Source: Phycisphaerae bacterium | GTDB lineage: Bacteria > Planctomycetota > Phycisphaerae > UBA1845 | Direction of reading: 5' to 3' | Assembly: GCA_013360585.1 (NCBI GenBank) | Contig: JABWBH010000030.1 | Location: 1 to 52,681, forward strand | Length of the DNA stretch: 52,681 bases | Part shown: positions 26,070 to 35,695 of the stretch, one piece after another | Layout: every line of letters starts with the position of its first letter | Numbering within the stretch: position 1 is the stretch's first letter | Translations under genes and position numbers: made by a program | The notes under the pieces: generated by a model | What the model saw: the letters and a program-made list of their open reading frames with translations, nothing else | The model's database searches: none | Told to the model about the DNA's origin: nothing

Positions 26070-27286
26070 GACTTCACCCCGGCAGCCGTTTCCGACGATG
26101 CAGGCGGGGTGTACACGTCGTCGCACGTGAACTCGCGCGACGCGACGACCTTCGTCCCGCTCAGACCGGCGCCGCCGCGCAACGCCTGGGTGATCCGCTC
26201 CGCCGCCCTTCCGTCGCCGAAAGGACTGATCCGGCGCGACATGCGGCGCCACGCGTCGCCGTCGCGGAGCAACTCGCCGACAGCGCTGAGCATCTCCTCC
26301 GGATCATCGCCGATGACGCGGGAAACGCCGGCGGACACCGCTTCCGGACGCTCAGTCACCCGGCGCAGCACCAGCGTGGGCTTCCCCAGGAACGGCGCCT
26401 CCTCCTGCACGCCGCCCGAATCCGTGACGACCAGCCGACCCCGCGAGAGCAGATGCGCGAAGTCGGGGTAGTCGAGCGCGTCGATCAGGTGACATCGCGG
26501 CTGCCCGGCCAGCGTCTCAACGAAGGCGCTCCGCGCGGCGGGGCTGGCATGAAGCGAGAGCACAACATGCGCCTCGGGATGCGCGGTCGTGATCGCGCGG
26601 AAGCCCTCGGCGATGCCGCTCATCGCGGAGCGGTTCTCCCGCCGATGCACCGTGGCGACGATGATCGGTCCGTCGATCCGGGTGAGCAGCGCCCGCAGTT
26701 GCGGACCCGGCGGAAAGCGATGCGCGTTCGCCGTCACCTCACGCAGCGCGTCGATTCCGGTGTTGCCCGTCACGAGAATGCGTTCGGTGGAGACGCCTTC
26801 GCGCAGCAGAGCCTCTCGCGCGGCGGGGGTCGGCGCAAAATGCCGCTCGGCAAGCACGGTCACGAGGCGTCGGTTCATTTCCTCCGGAAAAGGCTGGCGA
26901 ACGTCACCGGTGCGCAACCCGGCTTCGATGTGACCGACCGGAACGCCCGCGTAGAACGCGGCGAGCGCCCCGGCGAAGGCGCTGGTGGTGTCGCCCTGCA
27001 CGAGGACGAAATCGGGACGTCGTTCCGCCAGGGCGGCGCCGACCTGCTCGATCAGTCGTGCGGTCAGGGATTCGAGCGACTGCGACGGCCTCATGACGTC
27101 GAGACGCTTTGTGACCGGCACGCTGAGGCGACGGATCACCGGATCAATAAGCTCCCGATGCTGACCGGTCAGGAGCGTCGAGACGCGGAAGGCGGGATCC
27201 GCCTGAAGGCGCAGGATGACGGGCCAGCACTTGATGACTTCGGGGCGTGTGCCCATCACGACGCAGACGTGCAGCGGGTGATTCAC
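26006..27286 (-). CDS. wecB: UDP-N-acetylglucosamine 2-epimerase (non-hydrolysing)
   Basis: GTG at 27286, seven bases after the queG stop, gives MNHPLHVCVVMGTRPEVIK, the family's start. It interconverts UDP-GlcNAc and UDP-ManNAc for cell-surface polysaccharide. Seen motifs: MGTRPEVIK (about residues 10-18), QGDTTSA, HIEAGLRTGD, TGNTGIDAL, VHRREN and DSGGVQEEAP. The 426 residues exceed the usual about 370-390; the last about 50 residues look like an unrelated tail and run 64 bases over the end of the convergent kinase gene. No other polysaccharide genes are adjacent. Confidence 0.93.
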   Translation of the reverse strand: MNHPLHVCVVMGTRPEVIKCWPVILRLQADPAFRVSTLLTGQHRELIDPVIRRLSVPVTKRLDVMRPSQSLESLTARLIEQVGAALAERRPDFVLVQGDTTSAFAGALAAFYAGVPVGHIEAGLRTGDVRQPFPEEMNRRLVTVLAERHFAPTPAAREALLREGVSTERILVTGNTGIDALREVTANAHRFPPGPQLRALLTRIDGPIIVATVHRRENRSAMSGIAEGFRAITTAHPEAHVVLSLHASPAARSAFVETLAGQPRCHLIDALDYPDFAHLLSRGRLVVTDSGGVQEEAPFLGKPTLVLRRVTERPEAVSAGVSRVIGDDPEEMLSAVGELLRDGDAWRRMSRRISPFGDGRAAERITQALRGGAGLSGTKVVASREFTCDDVYTPPASSETAAGVKSQDPDCFAAHSAALSGLFQRS

Positions 27287-27293
27287 GTCGGGT

Positions 27294-28313
27294 TTATCGG
27301 TCGTCGCGCGGCGCGTCTGAAGCCGGCGAAGTCGTTGACGCCTGCGCGTTCTCCAGCACGATCCCGGCGTTGCGCCGGAGCATGTCGAGCTTCGCCCGAG
27401 TGATCGCCGTCCCGGCAAGCTTTGACCGGTACATCTCCCGATCCCACGTGAGCAGTTCCTGCGCGTCGATCCGCGCGACGTGGGAACCGGGCGCAAAAGC
27501 CGGCTCGGCGCTCTCCGGGACGTCGCGATTGAAAGGGCAGACGTCCTGGCAGTCGTCGCAGCCGAAGAGGCGGTCGCCGATCGCCGCGTGAAACTCCGCC
27601 GGAATCGCTTCGCGGCGCTCGATCGTCAGGTACGAGATGCAGCGCGAAGCGTTCATGCGGTAAGGTTCGGGAAAGGCGCCCGTCGGGCAGGCGTCGAGAC
27701 ACCGCCTGCACGTCCCGCAGTGATCCGGCATCGGCGCGTCGGGGGCGATGTCGAGCGTGGTCACGATCGCCCCGAGAAAGAACGTGCTGCCCAGCGCCGG
27801 ATTCAGCACGAGCGTGTTCTTTCCGATCCAGCCCAGCCCGGCCGCCGCGGCGAACTCACGCTCGAGCAGCGGCGCCGTGTCCACGCAGATCTTGACGGCA
27901 TGCCTTGCGGACTCCGCCGAGCCTTCCTGCATGAGCGCCTCGGCGAGGGGCGCCAGTTTGCGCCGAAGGACGACGTGATAGTCTTCCCCCCACGCGTACA
28001 TCGCGACGCGCCCCTCGACGCCGCCCTCGCCCTGGGGCGGGTCGGGTTCGATATCCGCGCCGCCTGCTCCGCGCCGGTGATAACTCAAACCCGTCATCAC
28101 GACGCTGCAAGCCCCTGGCAGCAGCGCAGCGGGATCGGTCCGCTTCTCGAAGTGCCGATGCAGGTAGGTCATCGTTCCGGCCGAACCGCTGTCGAGCCAG
28201 GAACGCACGTAATCGCGGCGCGGCGACGGCGCCGCGCGGGCAACGCCGCACAGGTCGAACCCCGCGCCACGAGCGAGTGCTTTAATCCAGATATTACGCT
28301 CGGACGGCGTCAC
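27294..28313 (-). CDS. queG: epoxyqueuosine reductase
   Basis: Catalyses the last step of queuosine synthesis in tRNA, reducing epoxyqueuosine; the enzyme is cobalamin-dependent with two [4Fe-4S] clusters. The 339-residue protein shows LGWIGKNTLVLN, the first ferredoxin-type cluster motif CGTCRRCLDACPTGAF and the second GCDDCQDVCPFNR, at about 195-255. ALARGAGFDLCGVARAAPS near the start is the family N-terminus. Length is close to the E. coli enzyme (379) minus a short C-terminal part. It is translated with wecB (7-base gap) and lies 74 bases after the S41 peptidase gene. Confidence 0.95.
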   Translation of the reverse strand: MTPSERNIWIKALARGAGFDLCGVARAAPSPRRDYVRSWLDSGSAGTMTYLHRHFEKRTDPAALLPGACSVVMTGLSYHRRGAGGADIEPDPPQGEGGVEGRVAMYAWGEDYHVVLRRKLAPLAEALMQEGSAESARHAVKICVDTAPLLEREFAAAAGLGWIGKNTLVLNPALGSTFFLGAIVTTLDIAPDAPMPDHCGTCRRCLDACPTGAFPEPYRMNASRCISYLTIERREAIPAEFHAAIGDRLFGCDDCQDVCPFNRDVPESAEPAFAPGSHVARIDAQELLTWDREMYRSKLAGTAITRAKLDMLRRNAGIVLENAQASTTSPASDAPRDDR

Positions 28314-28387
28314 GAGGGCAGCTTAGCCCGGGCGGGGCGGAACTGCATGCGGTCCGGGAGCAGCGCCCGACCGTCTGCTCCGCAACG

Positions 28388-30277
28388 TCACGGGCGGAGG
28401 CGCGATACCGCCAGATCGAGTACGCTGTCGGTGCGACCGATCAGATCATCCGGAGTCGCAGGGGCAAGGACATCCGGCTCGATGCCGCGCCCGTCATAAA
28501 GCCGCCCGTCCGCCCGGAACGACGCCATCGAAGACAGGCGAACCTCGATCCCGCTGTGCGCCAGGGTGTAACCACGCTTGCGACCGCTCCCGCCTCCGCT
28601 CGGCGTGCCGATCAGCGTCACGCCGGGGCGTCCCTTGAATGCGGAGAGAAACACGTCCGTCGCGCTGAAGCAGTTCGAGTCCATCAGGATCGCAACCGGC
28701 CGGTCAAAGCGGTCCGACGGTTTGATTGCTCCCGCGGGAGCAACAAAGACGTGCCAGCCGCTGAAACCGTCGGCCGGAACGATCCACTCCGGTTTGAACG
28801 AACGCAGGAAAGCATCAATCACGGCTCGCTCGCGCGGGCTCCAGACCGACGCAGTGGGCGGGAAAAGAAACCGATCTGAAAGATATCCCTCCTTCGCGTC
28901 CGGCGGTTCGCCGGGGCCGAGGCGGTACCGCGCGACGTTAAGCACACTCGGTGGGTCGTCGGGCTTGCAGAAGTAGGGGTAGAGCACGCGAAGCACGTCG
29001 CGCGTTCCGCCACCGTTTCCGCGGACGTCGATGATCAGCCCGCGTGCTCCGCGAAAACGACTCATCATCTTCTGCAAGGCGTCGAGGTACTCGAGGTCGT
29101 CGCGCATCATCTCGATGCGAAGATAGCCGAGGCCGTCGTCGCGGAGTCCGGAGACCTTCGGATGCGGTGGAATGTAACGAGGAGGCTCGGCGGCGACCGG
29201 AAGCGCCAGCGACCGCGTGCTCGAGCCGTCGAGCGACTCCAGGTTCAGGGTAACCGAGTCGGACCCCGGCCGTCCCAGTTCGGCACGCAAATACGAAATC
29301 CACGTCAGCCGCTCGACGCACCCTCGGCGCAGCAGGGGGTCGGAACCGCGCGGGACGGTCGGTCTGGCCGCGTCCAGCCACGACTCAATGCGATCTCCGT
29401 CCAGTCCGCCCAGCACCGGGTGTTCCGGATCCAGGAAGGATCGCCCGTCGGTCGAAAGCGCGAAGATTCTTCCGCTGGTTTCAACAACGTTGCACGGCAG
29501 GGCGCCCGCGGGCATCGCGGCGCGAAGCTGCGACCCGCTGACGCCGCTGTGCCCGTCGCCGAAAAGCGCGACGAGCTTCTGCATCTGAAGCGCCAGATCG
29601 CCCGTCGTCACGCCGCCTTCCACGCCGCACCGCAGGGCGTCGATCGCCGCCTCGATATCCACACCACGCAGCGTCAGGTAGGCGAAGCGGTTCTTGAGCA
29701 GCCACTCCAGTTGGTCCAGATCGTCACGAGCCTCCGCCCCCGTCAGCATCCGCCCGGCGCCGATCCCGCGCGTCGTCAGCTCCGCGTAGCGCGGGTCCGG
29801 TGAAGACGCATGCGCTCGGACAACGCGCTGCACCGGCGTCGCCTCGTCGGACATGTTCGCGTGGGTGACGGGGCTTCCGCCGTCGCGCTCATACTTGAGC
29901 GTCATCAGCGCCGCGCGGTTTTCCGTGGTGAGGGGAATCGCAGGGAAATGCACGACTTCGCCGCTATCCAGCCGCCGCGCCTCGACCACCGCGGTGTTTC
30001 CCGTCAAGCGTCGCATCTCTCGAAGGACGCGCACCAGGTCTTCATCAAACCGCTTGCGCCACGCATCCGCGTAGACCCGCCGGCAATGTCGGATCAGATC
30101 CTCTGTCGACGCACCCTGGATCGAGAGAAGCTGATACCACGTCTCTTCAATCCGCACTTCAGGGCGATCATCAACCCAGCGGACTCCGGAAAAAGGAGAG
30201 ACCTCGTTCTCGACAGGAGCTGCAATCACGTAGGCTACCGTCGAGACGCATGCGACAATCGCGGCAATCAGGCGCAT
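28388..30277 (-). CDS. secreted S41-family peptidase
   Basis: The ATG at 30277 starts a signal peptide (MRLIAAIVACVSTVAYVIAAPV); the frame opens at 30310. The 629-residue protein has a helical N-terminal region (about 150-240), a poorly recognisable PDZ-like part, and the S41 (C-terminal processing protease/tricorn core) domain at about 380-615: IIDVRGNGGG (about 415-424), DSNCFSATD (nucleophile Ser about 538) and GTPSGGGSGRKRGY, which carries basic residues in the Lys region. It cuts proteins in the periplasm. It sits between the HEAT lipoprotein upstream and queG downstream on the same strand. Confidence 0.88.
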   Translation of the reverse strand: MRLIAAIVACVSTVAYVIAAPVENEVSPFSGVRWVDDRPEVRIEETWYQLLSIQGASTEDLIRHCRRVYADAWRKRFDEDLVRVLREMRRLTGNTAVVEARRLDSGEVVHFPAIPLTTENRAALMTLKYERDGGSPVTHANMSDEATPVQRVVRAHASSPDPRYAELTTRGIGAGRMLTGAEARDDLDQLEWLLKNRFAYLTLRGVDIEAAIDALRCGVEGGVTTGDLALQMQKLVALFGDGHSGVSGSQLRAAMPAGALPCNVVETSGRIFALSTDGRSFLDPEHPVLGGLDGDRIESWLDAARPTVPRGSDPLLRRGCVERLTWISYLRAELGRPGSDSVTLNLESLDGSSTRSLALPVAAEPPRYIPPHPKVSGLRDDGLGYLRIEMMRDDLEYLDALQKMMSRFRGARGLIIDVRGNGGGTRDVLRVLYPYFCKPDDPPSVLNVARYRLGPGEPPDAKEGYLSDRFLFPPTASVWSPRERAVIDAFLRSFKPEWIVPADGFSGWHVFVAPAGAIKPSDRFDRPVAILMDSNCFSATDVFLSAFKGRPGVTLIGTPSGGGSGRKRGYTLAHSGIEVRLSSMASFRADGRLYDGRGIEPDVLAPATPDDLIGRTDSVLDLAVSRLRP

Positions 30278-30443
30278 TTCCGAAATCCCCGACCTTATCC
30301 TCGGCGGCAAGACGGGCGATCGATCGAGATGTAAAGGTTTCGGATCGCCGCCGGACGAGGCGCACGTCTGTCGCAGCGACGTCAGAGGCGCTCGCCGGCT
30401 TCAGGAGATTCGGCAGCGCTGAGGGATTGTTGCCGCCGCAGCG

Positions 30444-33158
30444 TCACTCGGCTGTGATCGTCAGTCCGGAAAGGTTCCCGCCGTCCGAGGCCTTCACACC
30501 GCAGCACACGCCCCAGCCCCCGCTGCCCTGCACGACTTTCAAGAGCAGATCGTTCGGACCGGACCGCAAGGCGATCGCGACCGTATCCGAGGCGACGGCG
30601 AGCGGGCGGAACGCTTTGTTCGCGTGAATCAGTTCGTCGTTAAGCCAGACCTTCACGCAGTCGTCGGAGCCGACTTCGAGACGAGCCGGCGTCGCCGTCG
30701 CCGACGTAAGCGTCGCGCGGACGTAAACCGCCTGATGTGAGGCGGCGGACACGCGCGTCAGGTCGAAAAGCCAGGGGTTCCTCAGATCCGTGGCCGGCAG
30801 GGCGCGCCACAACACTTCACCGGACTCCGCACCAGGCTCCGGTCCGAGGGGCAGGTCAAAAAGATCGTTCGCGTCCTTTCCGGCGACACTGAAAGGACCG
30901 GCGATCCTCCAAGTCGTAATGTAGCCCTGATATCGGTCGAGGTGAGCTGCGGCTTCGTCCACGGCGCGCACGACGGCTTCGCTTTGCGGATACCCGCGCA
31001 CCCGATCCAGCGCGGCGCGAACCCGGTCCGGCGCCTGCCCGCTGACGGACTTCGCCACGGCGCAGATCGCCACGGCGGCTTCAGCCTGAAGCGCCGCGTC
31101 CGCCAGCGCGGCTTCAAGGCGGTCCAGCGCTTCGGGACACGCCAGGTCGCTCATTCCGCTGAGGAGGAGTTTTTTCTCGTCGGCGGAGCGGGCAAGCGTC
31201 AGGGCTTCATCGAACCGGGCGAGCGTATTCTGCGGCGTCTGATCGGCGTCAGCCTTCACAAGACGGATGAAGGCGCGAAACGCGAGTTGTCGATGCGCCG
31301 GATCGGCGGCGCTTTGCATCAAGCTCTCGACGTCGGCGCGGGCCGAGGCGTCCTTCCAGCCGCAAAGCGCCCGAACCGCAGCGTCCCGCACCGGGGCGTC
31401 CGACGAGGCCAGATGATACCGGATCGCGTCCAGCCCCTCGGGTTCGCCGATCCGCCCGAGAATGCGCAGAAGCGCCGGCCGTGCTTCCGCATCAGCGCCC
31501 GCAAGGTGCTCAAGTATTTCCGTGCTTCTCGGCGGCGATGTCCGTCTTTGCGCAGCACTGACGACGGCGTCCTCGGCGGCGGATAAGACCGCATCATCGC
31601 CTGTCAGCGAGGGGAGAACCCGGCAAAGTTCCGCGGCGGCGTCCGCAGGCCCGACCGTGGCGATGTAATCCAGCGCCGCGATCTGCGCGACGGACTCCAG
31701 CTCCGGCAGCGTGCGCAGGGACCACGCCAGGGCGGCGTCGCAGCGCCGGACCTTCAGGGCAGCCAGCAATTCCGCCTGCATCGGCGCGGGCGCGCTGGTG
31801 ACGGCGTAGGCGGCAGCGGCGTTGAAGGCCGGATCCCGCATCTGGATCAAACTGTCTTGCGCGGCCTTCCGCTCGTCGCCGGAGCGCTCCGCGGCGAGGC
31901 GGGCGAGAAGCCTCAGGTGTGACGCCTGTCCGACGCGCGCCATCGCCCGCGCGGCTGCGGTGCGGACTTCCGCGTCCGGGTGATCGAGGCACCCGACGAC
32001 GGCGACCCGGGCGACAGGTCCGCCGCGCCGCGCCAGTCCGTCAATCAGCCGCGCCTGCACGTCCGGCGGCAGCGACGACCGGCGGTCGGCAAGCTGGCGG
32101 GTCACGCTTTCATCGACGGGAAGATCGCACGCGACCGCCGCAGCGGAGATCCGGACGACGGGGTCGGCGTCGTTCATGTAATGCAGCAGGCGCGCCAGAG
32201 ACGCCGGACCTTCCGCGCGGGCGCAGGCGGACAGCGCCGCAACCTTCCGGCGCGGGTCGTCCACCCGGCGAAGCAGCCGCGCGCACACTTCAGCGGCTTC
32301 GCGCTTTTTCCGGGCGGTCAGCAGCCGCTGCGCACACTCGAGTTGCGCCGCCGCCCACGCATCCAGAAGATTCATCTCCTGCAACTGCCGCCGATGTCCG
32401 GGCGTGTCAAAAAGGTGATCGAGCACTTCGACCGAACCCGACCTTCCGAGCGCCAGCAGCGCGGCTTCGGCGACATCCGGGTGGCCGTCCTGCAGCGCGA
32501 GATGCGTAGCGACCAGCATCGCCGAGGACGAGCATCCTCGGCGCGTCAGTGAATTCAGGAGCGCCGTGGTCCACGCCGGATCAGCGATCTTCGGCGCCGG
32601 GGTCGCAATACCGCCGGCCGGCGGATCTCGCATGACGACATTCAGGGAATACGCCAGCTCCTGCTCCAGCGTCGCCGTCGCCTTCCGGTCCGGGTTGTTC
32701 TCCAGCGCTCGCCGAGCGGCGTCGCGCACGAAGGCGTTCTCGTTTGAAAGCTGTGCCGCGATTGCCGCGACGCTCTCGCCCTTGCCGATGCGGGTGAGCT
32801 GCCGAAGCAGCCACAACCGGGCGGATTCCGCCGTCTCAGTTCCCAGGCGCGCGGACATCGCCCGGCACACGGCTTTGCGCTCCCGCTCCGCGCCGGGCCG
32901 GCCCGCGCGCACGCAGATGTCCTCCAACGTCTGCTCGGCGGGCTGGCGGAGCAGTTCGTCAGGATCCGAAAGTCCGGGCATCAGCGCGTCAATCACCCGG
33001 AGGTACGCGTCGGTGAGCTGCGCCTCGGAGCGCCACGGCGCTGTCGCCTCGCCGCGGAACTCCTGAATCAAAACCTCCGGCGGACGCGTTTCGCGCGTGG
33101 CGCACGAGCAAACGACCAGGCACACCCACGTTGCAGACACGTACTTGAACGTTTTCAT
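30444..33158 (-). CDS. HEAT-repeat lipoprotein with C-terminal beta-sandwich
   Basis: ATG at 33158 (a TTG precedes it by one codon) with GAGAGGG upstream. The lipoprotein signal ends VCSC (Cys about residue 18). Residues about 60-730 are a long run of HEAT/PBS-lyase-like helical repeats (for example DPVVRISAAAVACDLP, HPDAEVRTAAARAMARVG, DAPVRDAAVRAL). After a short helix (750-765) comes a beta-sandwich from TTWRIAGPFS with YVRATLTSA, DDCVKVWLNDELI and NDLLLKVVQG, a module often found at the ends of large planctomycete secreted proteins. Likely a periplasmic or surface scaffold. Repeat number is estimated by eye only. Confidence 0.88.
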   Translation of the reverse strand: MKTFKYVSATWVCLVVCSCATRETRPPEVLIQEFRGEATAPWRSEAQLTDAYLRVIDALMPGLSDPDELLRQPAEQTLEDICVRAGRPGAERERKAVCRAMSARLGTETAESARLWLLRQLTRIGKGESVAAIAAQLSNENAFVRDAARRALENNPDRKATATLEQELAYSLNVVMRDPPAGGIATPAPKIADPAWTTALLNSLTRRGCSSSAMLVATHLALQDGHPDVAEAALLALGRSGSVEVLDHLFDTPGHRRQLQEMNLLDAWAAAQLECAQRLLTARKKREAAEVCARLLRRVDDPRRKVAALSACARAEGPASLARLLHYMNDADPVVRISAAAVACDLPVDESVTRQLADRRSSLPPDVQARLIDGLARRGGPVARVAVVGCLDHPDAEVRTAAARAMARVGQASHLRLLARLAAERSGDERKAAQDSLIQMRDPAFNAAAAYAVTSAPAPMQAELLAALKVRRCDAALAWSLRTLPELESVAQIAALDYIATVGPADAAAELCRVLPSLTGDDAVLSAAEDAVVSAAQRRTSPPRSTEILEHLAGADAEARPALLRILGRIGEPEGLDAIRYHLASSDAPVRDAAVRALCGWKDASARADVESLMQSAADPAHRQLAFRAFIRLVKADADQTPQNTLARFDEALTLARSADEKKLLLSGMSDLACPEALDRLEAALADAALQAEAAVAICAVAKSVSGQAPDRVRAALDRVRGYPQSEAVVRAVDEAAAHLDRYQGYITTWRIAGPFSVAGKDANDLFDLPLGPEPGAESGEVLWRALPATDLRNPWLFDLTRVSAASHQAVYVRATLTSATATPARLEVGSDDCVKVWLNDELIHANKAFRPLAVASDTVAIALRSGPNDLLLKVVQGSGGWGVCCGVKASDGGNLSGLTITAE

Positions 33159-33255
33159 CAATCCGCCCTCTCCGAACCGCGCATCGGGCCGATCCTTGCG
33201 GGCCGAGGTATCCGGTCACGCCTTCAACGGGCGCGGAACTCGCCGTGCATCCTAA

Positions 33256-33300
33256 CCCCGGAACACGAACCGGGGAACGGCGCACGTCCCGCCTTGCGGG
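33256..33300. promoter_or_regulatory. two tandem perfect stem-loops in divergent gap
   Basis: CCCCGG (33256-33261) and CCGGGG (33270-33275) surround an 8-base loop; CCCGC (33288-33292) and GCGGG (33296-33300) surround CTT. They lie in the 238-bp gap between the divergent HEAT lipoprotein and MFS genes. They could be operator-like, leader hairpins or terminators; no T tract follows on the plus strand. Confidence 0.35.
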
Positions 33301-33396
33301 GCGCATATCATCACGTTCAGCTTGTCTTTTGTCGTATGCCCTGGATGATCTCAACGGGTTAACGTCGGCTCGTGCCGCCGGCGAGGGGAGCGTCGC

Positions 33397-34908
33397 ATGT
33401 CGCAGTCACCGAAGATTCCCGCCGCGAGGAGGTTCGGGCAGGGCTTCACATCTTTCCTTCGAGCCTTCACGGACCTTCTGCGTCTACCGAGCGCCTTCTG
33501 GATCGTGATCGCCGTCTTCGTTGTGGAGACGATGGCGTATTTCGCGGCGCTGACGCTCATGAACAGCTTTCTTACCCGCGATCTGGGGATCCCCGCGACG
33601 TGGGCGGGCTGGATCGTTTCGTTCTTCACGATGTTCGTGACGTTATTCATGCTCGGGGCGGGCAGCTACGCCGAGTCGTTCGGGCTTCGCAAGGCGCTGG
33701 TGGCGGCGATGCTCTTGTGCGTCGCGGGCCGAGTCGCGTACGCGCTGATTCCCGCGCTGATGTCCGCCGATCCGGATACGCAGACGCTGCGTCTCGGGGG
33801 TCTGGCGCTGGCGGCGCTCCTCGCCTGCCTGGTCGTGATCGCACTGGGGGAGGCGATCCTTCAACCGGTGTGCTACTCCGGCGTGAAGCAGTACACGGAC
33901 GAGAAGACCAGTGCGATGGGTTACGGGCTGATTTACGCGCTGATGAACGCGGGGATTGTCGTGGGGGCGGCGCTGTCGTCGTATGTCCGTCCGGGCGTTC
34001 AGGCGGTGATCGAAGCCCGCACGACCGGAACCGACGTCGCATCATCCGGTTCCGCGCCCGACGCGGTGCACCGATGGTTCGCCGACCGTTGCGGGAGCGG
34101 ATTTCAGGCGGTCAACTGGATTTGTGTGGCGCTGGCGGCGATTGCGCTGGTTACGTGCTTTCTGATGACGCGGCGCGTCGAAGCCCGGAAACTCAGGCCC
34201 GACGACACCGAGCGCCGCCGCCGCAACGACACCCGCCCGATCCGCGAGCGGCTGCGCGAGTATTTTCTCGAAGGCCCGTTCCGCAACGGCCGGTTCATTT
34301 TCTTCATCTTCATGCTCCTGCCGGTAAGAACGTTGTTCGCTCATCAGTGGTTGACGATGCCGGAGTACATCCTGAGGGTCTTCTCGAGGGACGTCTCGGA
34401 CCGGATGGAGTGGCTGGTGAACTGGATCAATCCGGGGATCATCTTCTTCGGCGTGCCGATCGCCACCGCGCTGACCCGACGGGTCAACGTGTACACGATG
34501 ATGATCATCGGATCGCTGGTGTCCGCCCTGCCGACGTTCCTGCTCTGCGCTTCTCCGAACGTGACCCTGCTGATCACGTATTTCGTTGTATTTTCGATCG
34601 GTGAAGCGTTGTGGTCCGCCCGTTTTCTTGAGTATGCCTCGGAGCTGGCGCCGGAAGGGCGCATTGCGCAATACATGGGGCTGGCGAACGTACCTTGGTT
34701 GCTCGCGAAGGGGACCACGGGGCTTTACTCCGGATACGTTCTGGACGCGTTCTGCCCGCCGAAGGCGGACCCGACGACGTTCAACACGTCGGCGATGTGG
34801 CTGCTCTACGGCACGATCGCGATGGCGTCGCCGGTCGGACTGATGCTGGCCCGGCGCTGGGCGATGACCGGGATGAAGCCGGCGCGCCGAGACGTTGCGG
34901 TGCGTTGA
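33397..34908 (+). CDS. MFS transporter
   Basis: ATG with GAGGGGAG about seven bases upstream. The 503-residue protein has about twelve hydrophobic helices, a short basic loop after helix 2 (ESFGLRKALV) and a long central polar loop (about 210-290, with EARKLRPDDTERRRR) between the halves. GLIYALMNAGIVVGAAL and GEALWSARFLEYASELAPEGR recall the POT/PTR-type branch, but the ExxER motif of proton-coupled peptide carriers is not seen. Substrate unknown. It ends 80 bases before rex on the same strand. Confidence 0.85.
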   Translation: MSQSPKIPAARRFGQGFTSFLRAFTDLLRLPSAFWIVIAVFVVETMAYFAALTLMNSFLTRDLGIPATWAGWIVSFFTMFVTLFMLGAGSYAESFGLRKALVAAMLLCVAGRVAYALIPALMSADPDTQTLRLGGLALAALLACLVVIALGEAILQPVCYSGVKQYTDEKTSAMGYGLIYALMNAGIVVGAALSSYVRPGVQAVIEARTTGTDVASSGSAPDAVHRWFADRCGSGFQAVNWICVALAAIALVTCFLMTRRVEARKLRPDDTERRRRNDTRPIRERLREYFLEGPFRNGRFIFFIFMLLPVRTLFAHQWLTMPEYILRVFSRDVSDRMEWLVNWINPGIIFFGVPIATALTRRVNVYTMMIIGSLVSALPTFLLCASPNVTLLITYFVVFSIGEALWSARFLEYASELAPEGRIAQYMGLANVPWLLAKGTTGLYSGYVLDAFCPPKADPTTFNTSAMWLLYGTIAMASPVGLMLARRWAMTGMKPARRDVAVR

Positions 34909-34974
34909 GCGAGATCGGATGAGGAGGCGGCGCCGGGACGGCGGCGTGAGGCTGCCGCGGGACTGTGAATCCGC

Positions 34975-34980
34975 TACAAT
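34975..34980 (+). promoter_or_regulatory. -10 hexamer of rex, leaderless arrangement
   Basis: TACAAT ends eight bases before the rex ATG at 34989, with no Shine-Dalgarno between. The -35 region is weak (CTGCCG at a 17-base spacing). The distance fits an mRNA that starts at the start codon. Confidence 0.45.
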
Positions 34981-34988
34981 GCCCCTGC

Positions 34989-35669
34989 ATGGCGAAATCC
35001 GAGGGGATCCCCGCGCCGGCGGTGCGGCGGTTGAGCTTGTACCTGAGACACCTGGAGAACTCGCAGGGTCGCAATCGGGCGACCGTGTCGAGCCGGGAGC
35101 TCAGCCGCGCGGTGGGGGTGACGGACGCGCAGGTGCGGAAGGATCTGGCGTACTTCGGCCAGTTCGGACACCCCGGCATCGGTTATCGCGTGGACGATCT
35201 TGTCGCCCGGATGCGGGAGATTCTCGGGGCGGACAAGGTGCGCTCGGTGGTGCTGATCGGTGCGGGCAATCTCGGCAAGGCGTTGATGTCGTACCGGGGA
35301 TTCCGCAAGAAGAACTTCAATCTGGTCGCGGTGTTCGACAATGACCCCCAGAAAGTGGGTGAGCCGGCCGCGGACGCAGGCTGCGACCGGATTCAGTCGC
35401 TGGACAAACTTGAGACGGTGGTCCGGAAGCACGACGTGAAGCTGGCGATCCTCGCGGTTCCGGCGTCAGCGGCCCAGGGGGTTGCGGAGCGGCTGGCGGC
35501 GGCGGGCATCCGCGGGATACTCAATTTTGCGCCGGTTATTCTGCAAAACCGCGCCGGTGTGACGACCAGCACGGTGGACCTTGCGGTGCAACTCGAGCAA
35601 CTTTCCTTCCTCGTCACAACGGGTCAGGCGGGCGACGGCGATCCCCGCGACGGCGACGGGCTGGACTGA
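34989..35669 (+). CDS. rex: redox-sensing transcriptional repressor Rex
   Basis: ATG at 34989 chosen (MAKSEGIP...); the frame opens eight codons earlier. Rex senses the NADH/NAD+ ratio and represses fermentation and respiration genes. The 226-residue protein has the N-terminal winged helix (about 10-75: AVRRLSLYLRHLE, SSRELSRAVGVTDAQVRKDLAYFG), a Rossmann domain with GAGNLGKAL at about 87-95, and the domain-swapped C-terminal helix (STVDLAVQLEQLSFLV), followed by an Asp/Gly tail. A PhzF-like gene follows after 26 bases, so the two are probably one operon. Confidence 0.95.
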   Translation: MAKSEGIPAPAVRRLSLYLRHLENSQGRNRATVSSRELSRAVGVTDAQVRKDLAYFGQFGHPGIGYRVDDLVARMREILGADKVRSVVLIGAGNLGKALMSYRGFRKKNFNLVAVFDNDPQKVGEPAADAGCDRIQSLDKLETVVRKHDVKLAILAVPASAAQGVAERLAAAGIRGILNFAPVILQNRAGVTTSTVDLAVQLEQLSFLVTTGQAGDGDPRDGDGLD

Positions 35670-35695
35670 ACCGCCGAACCGGGGGGCAAGTCGAG

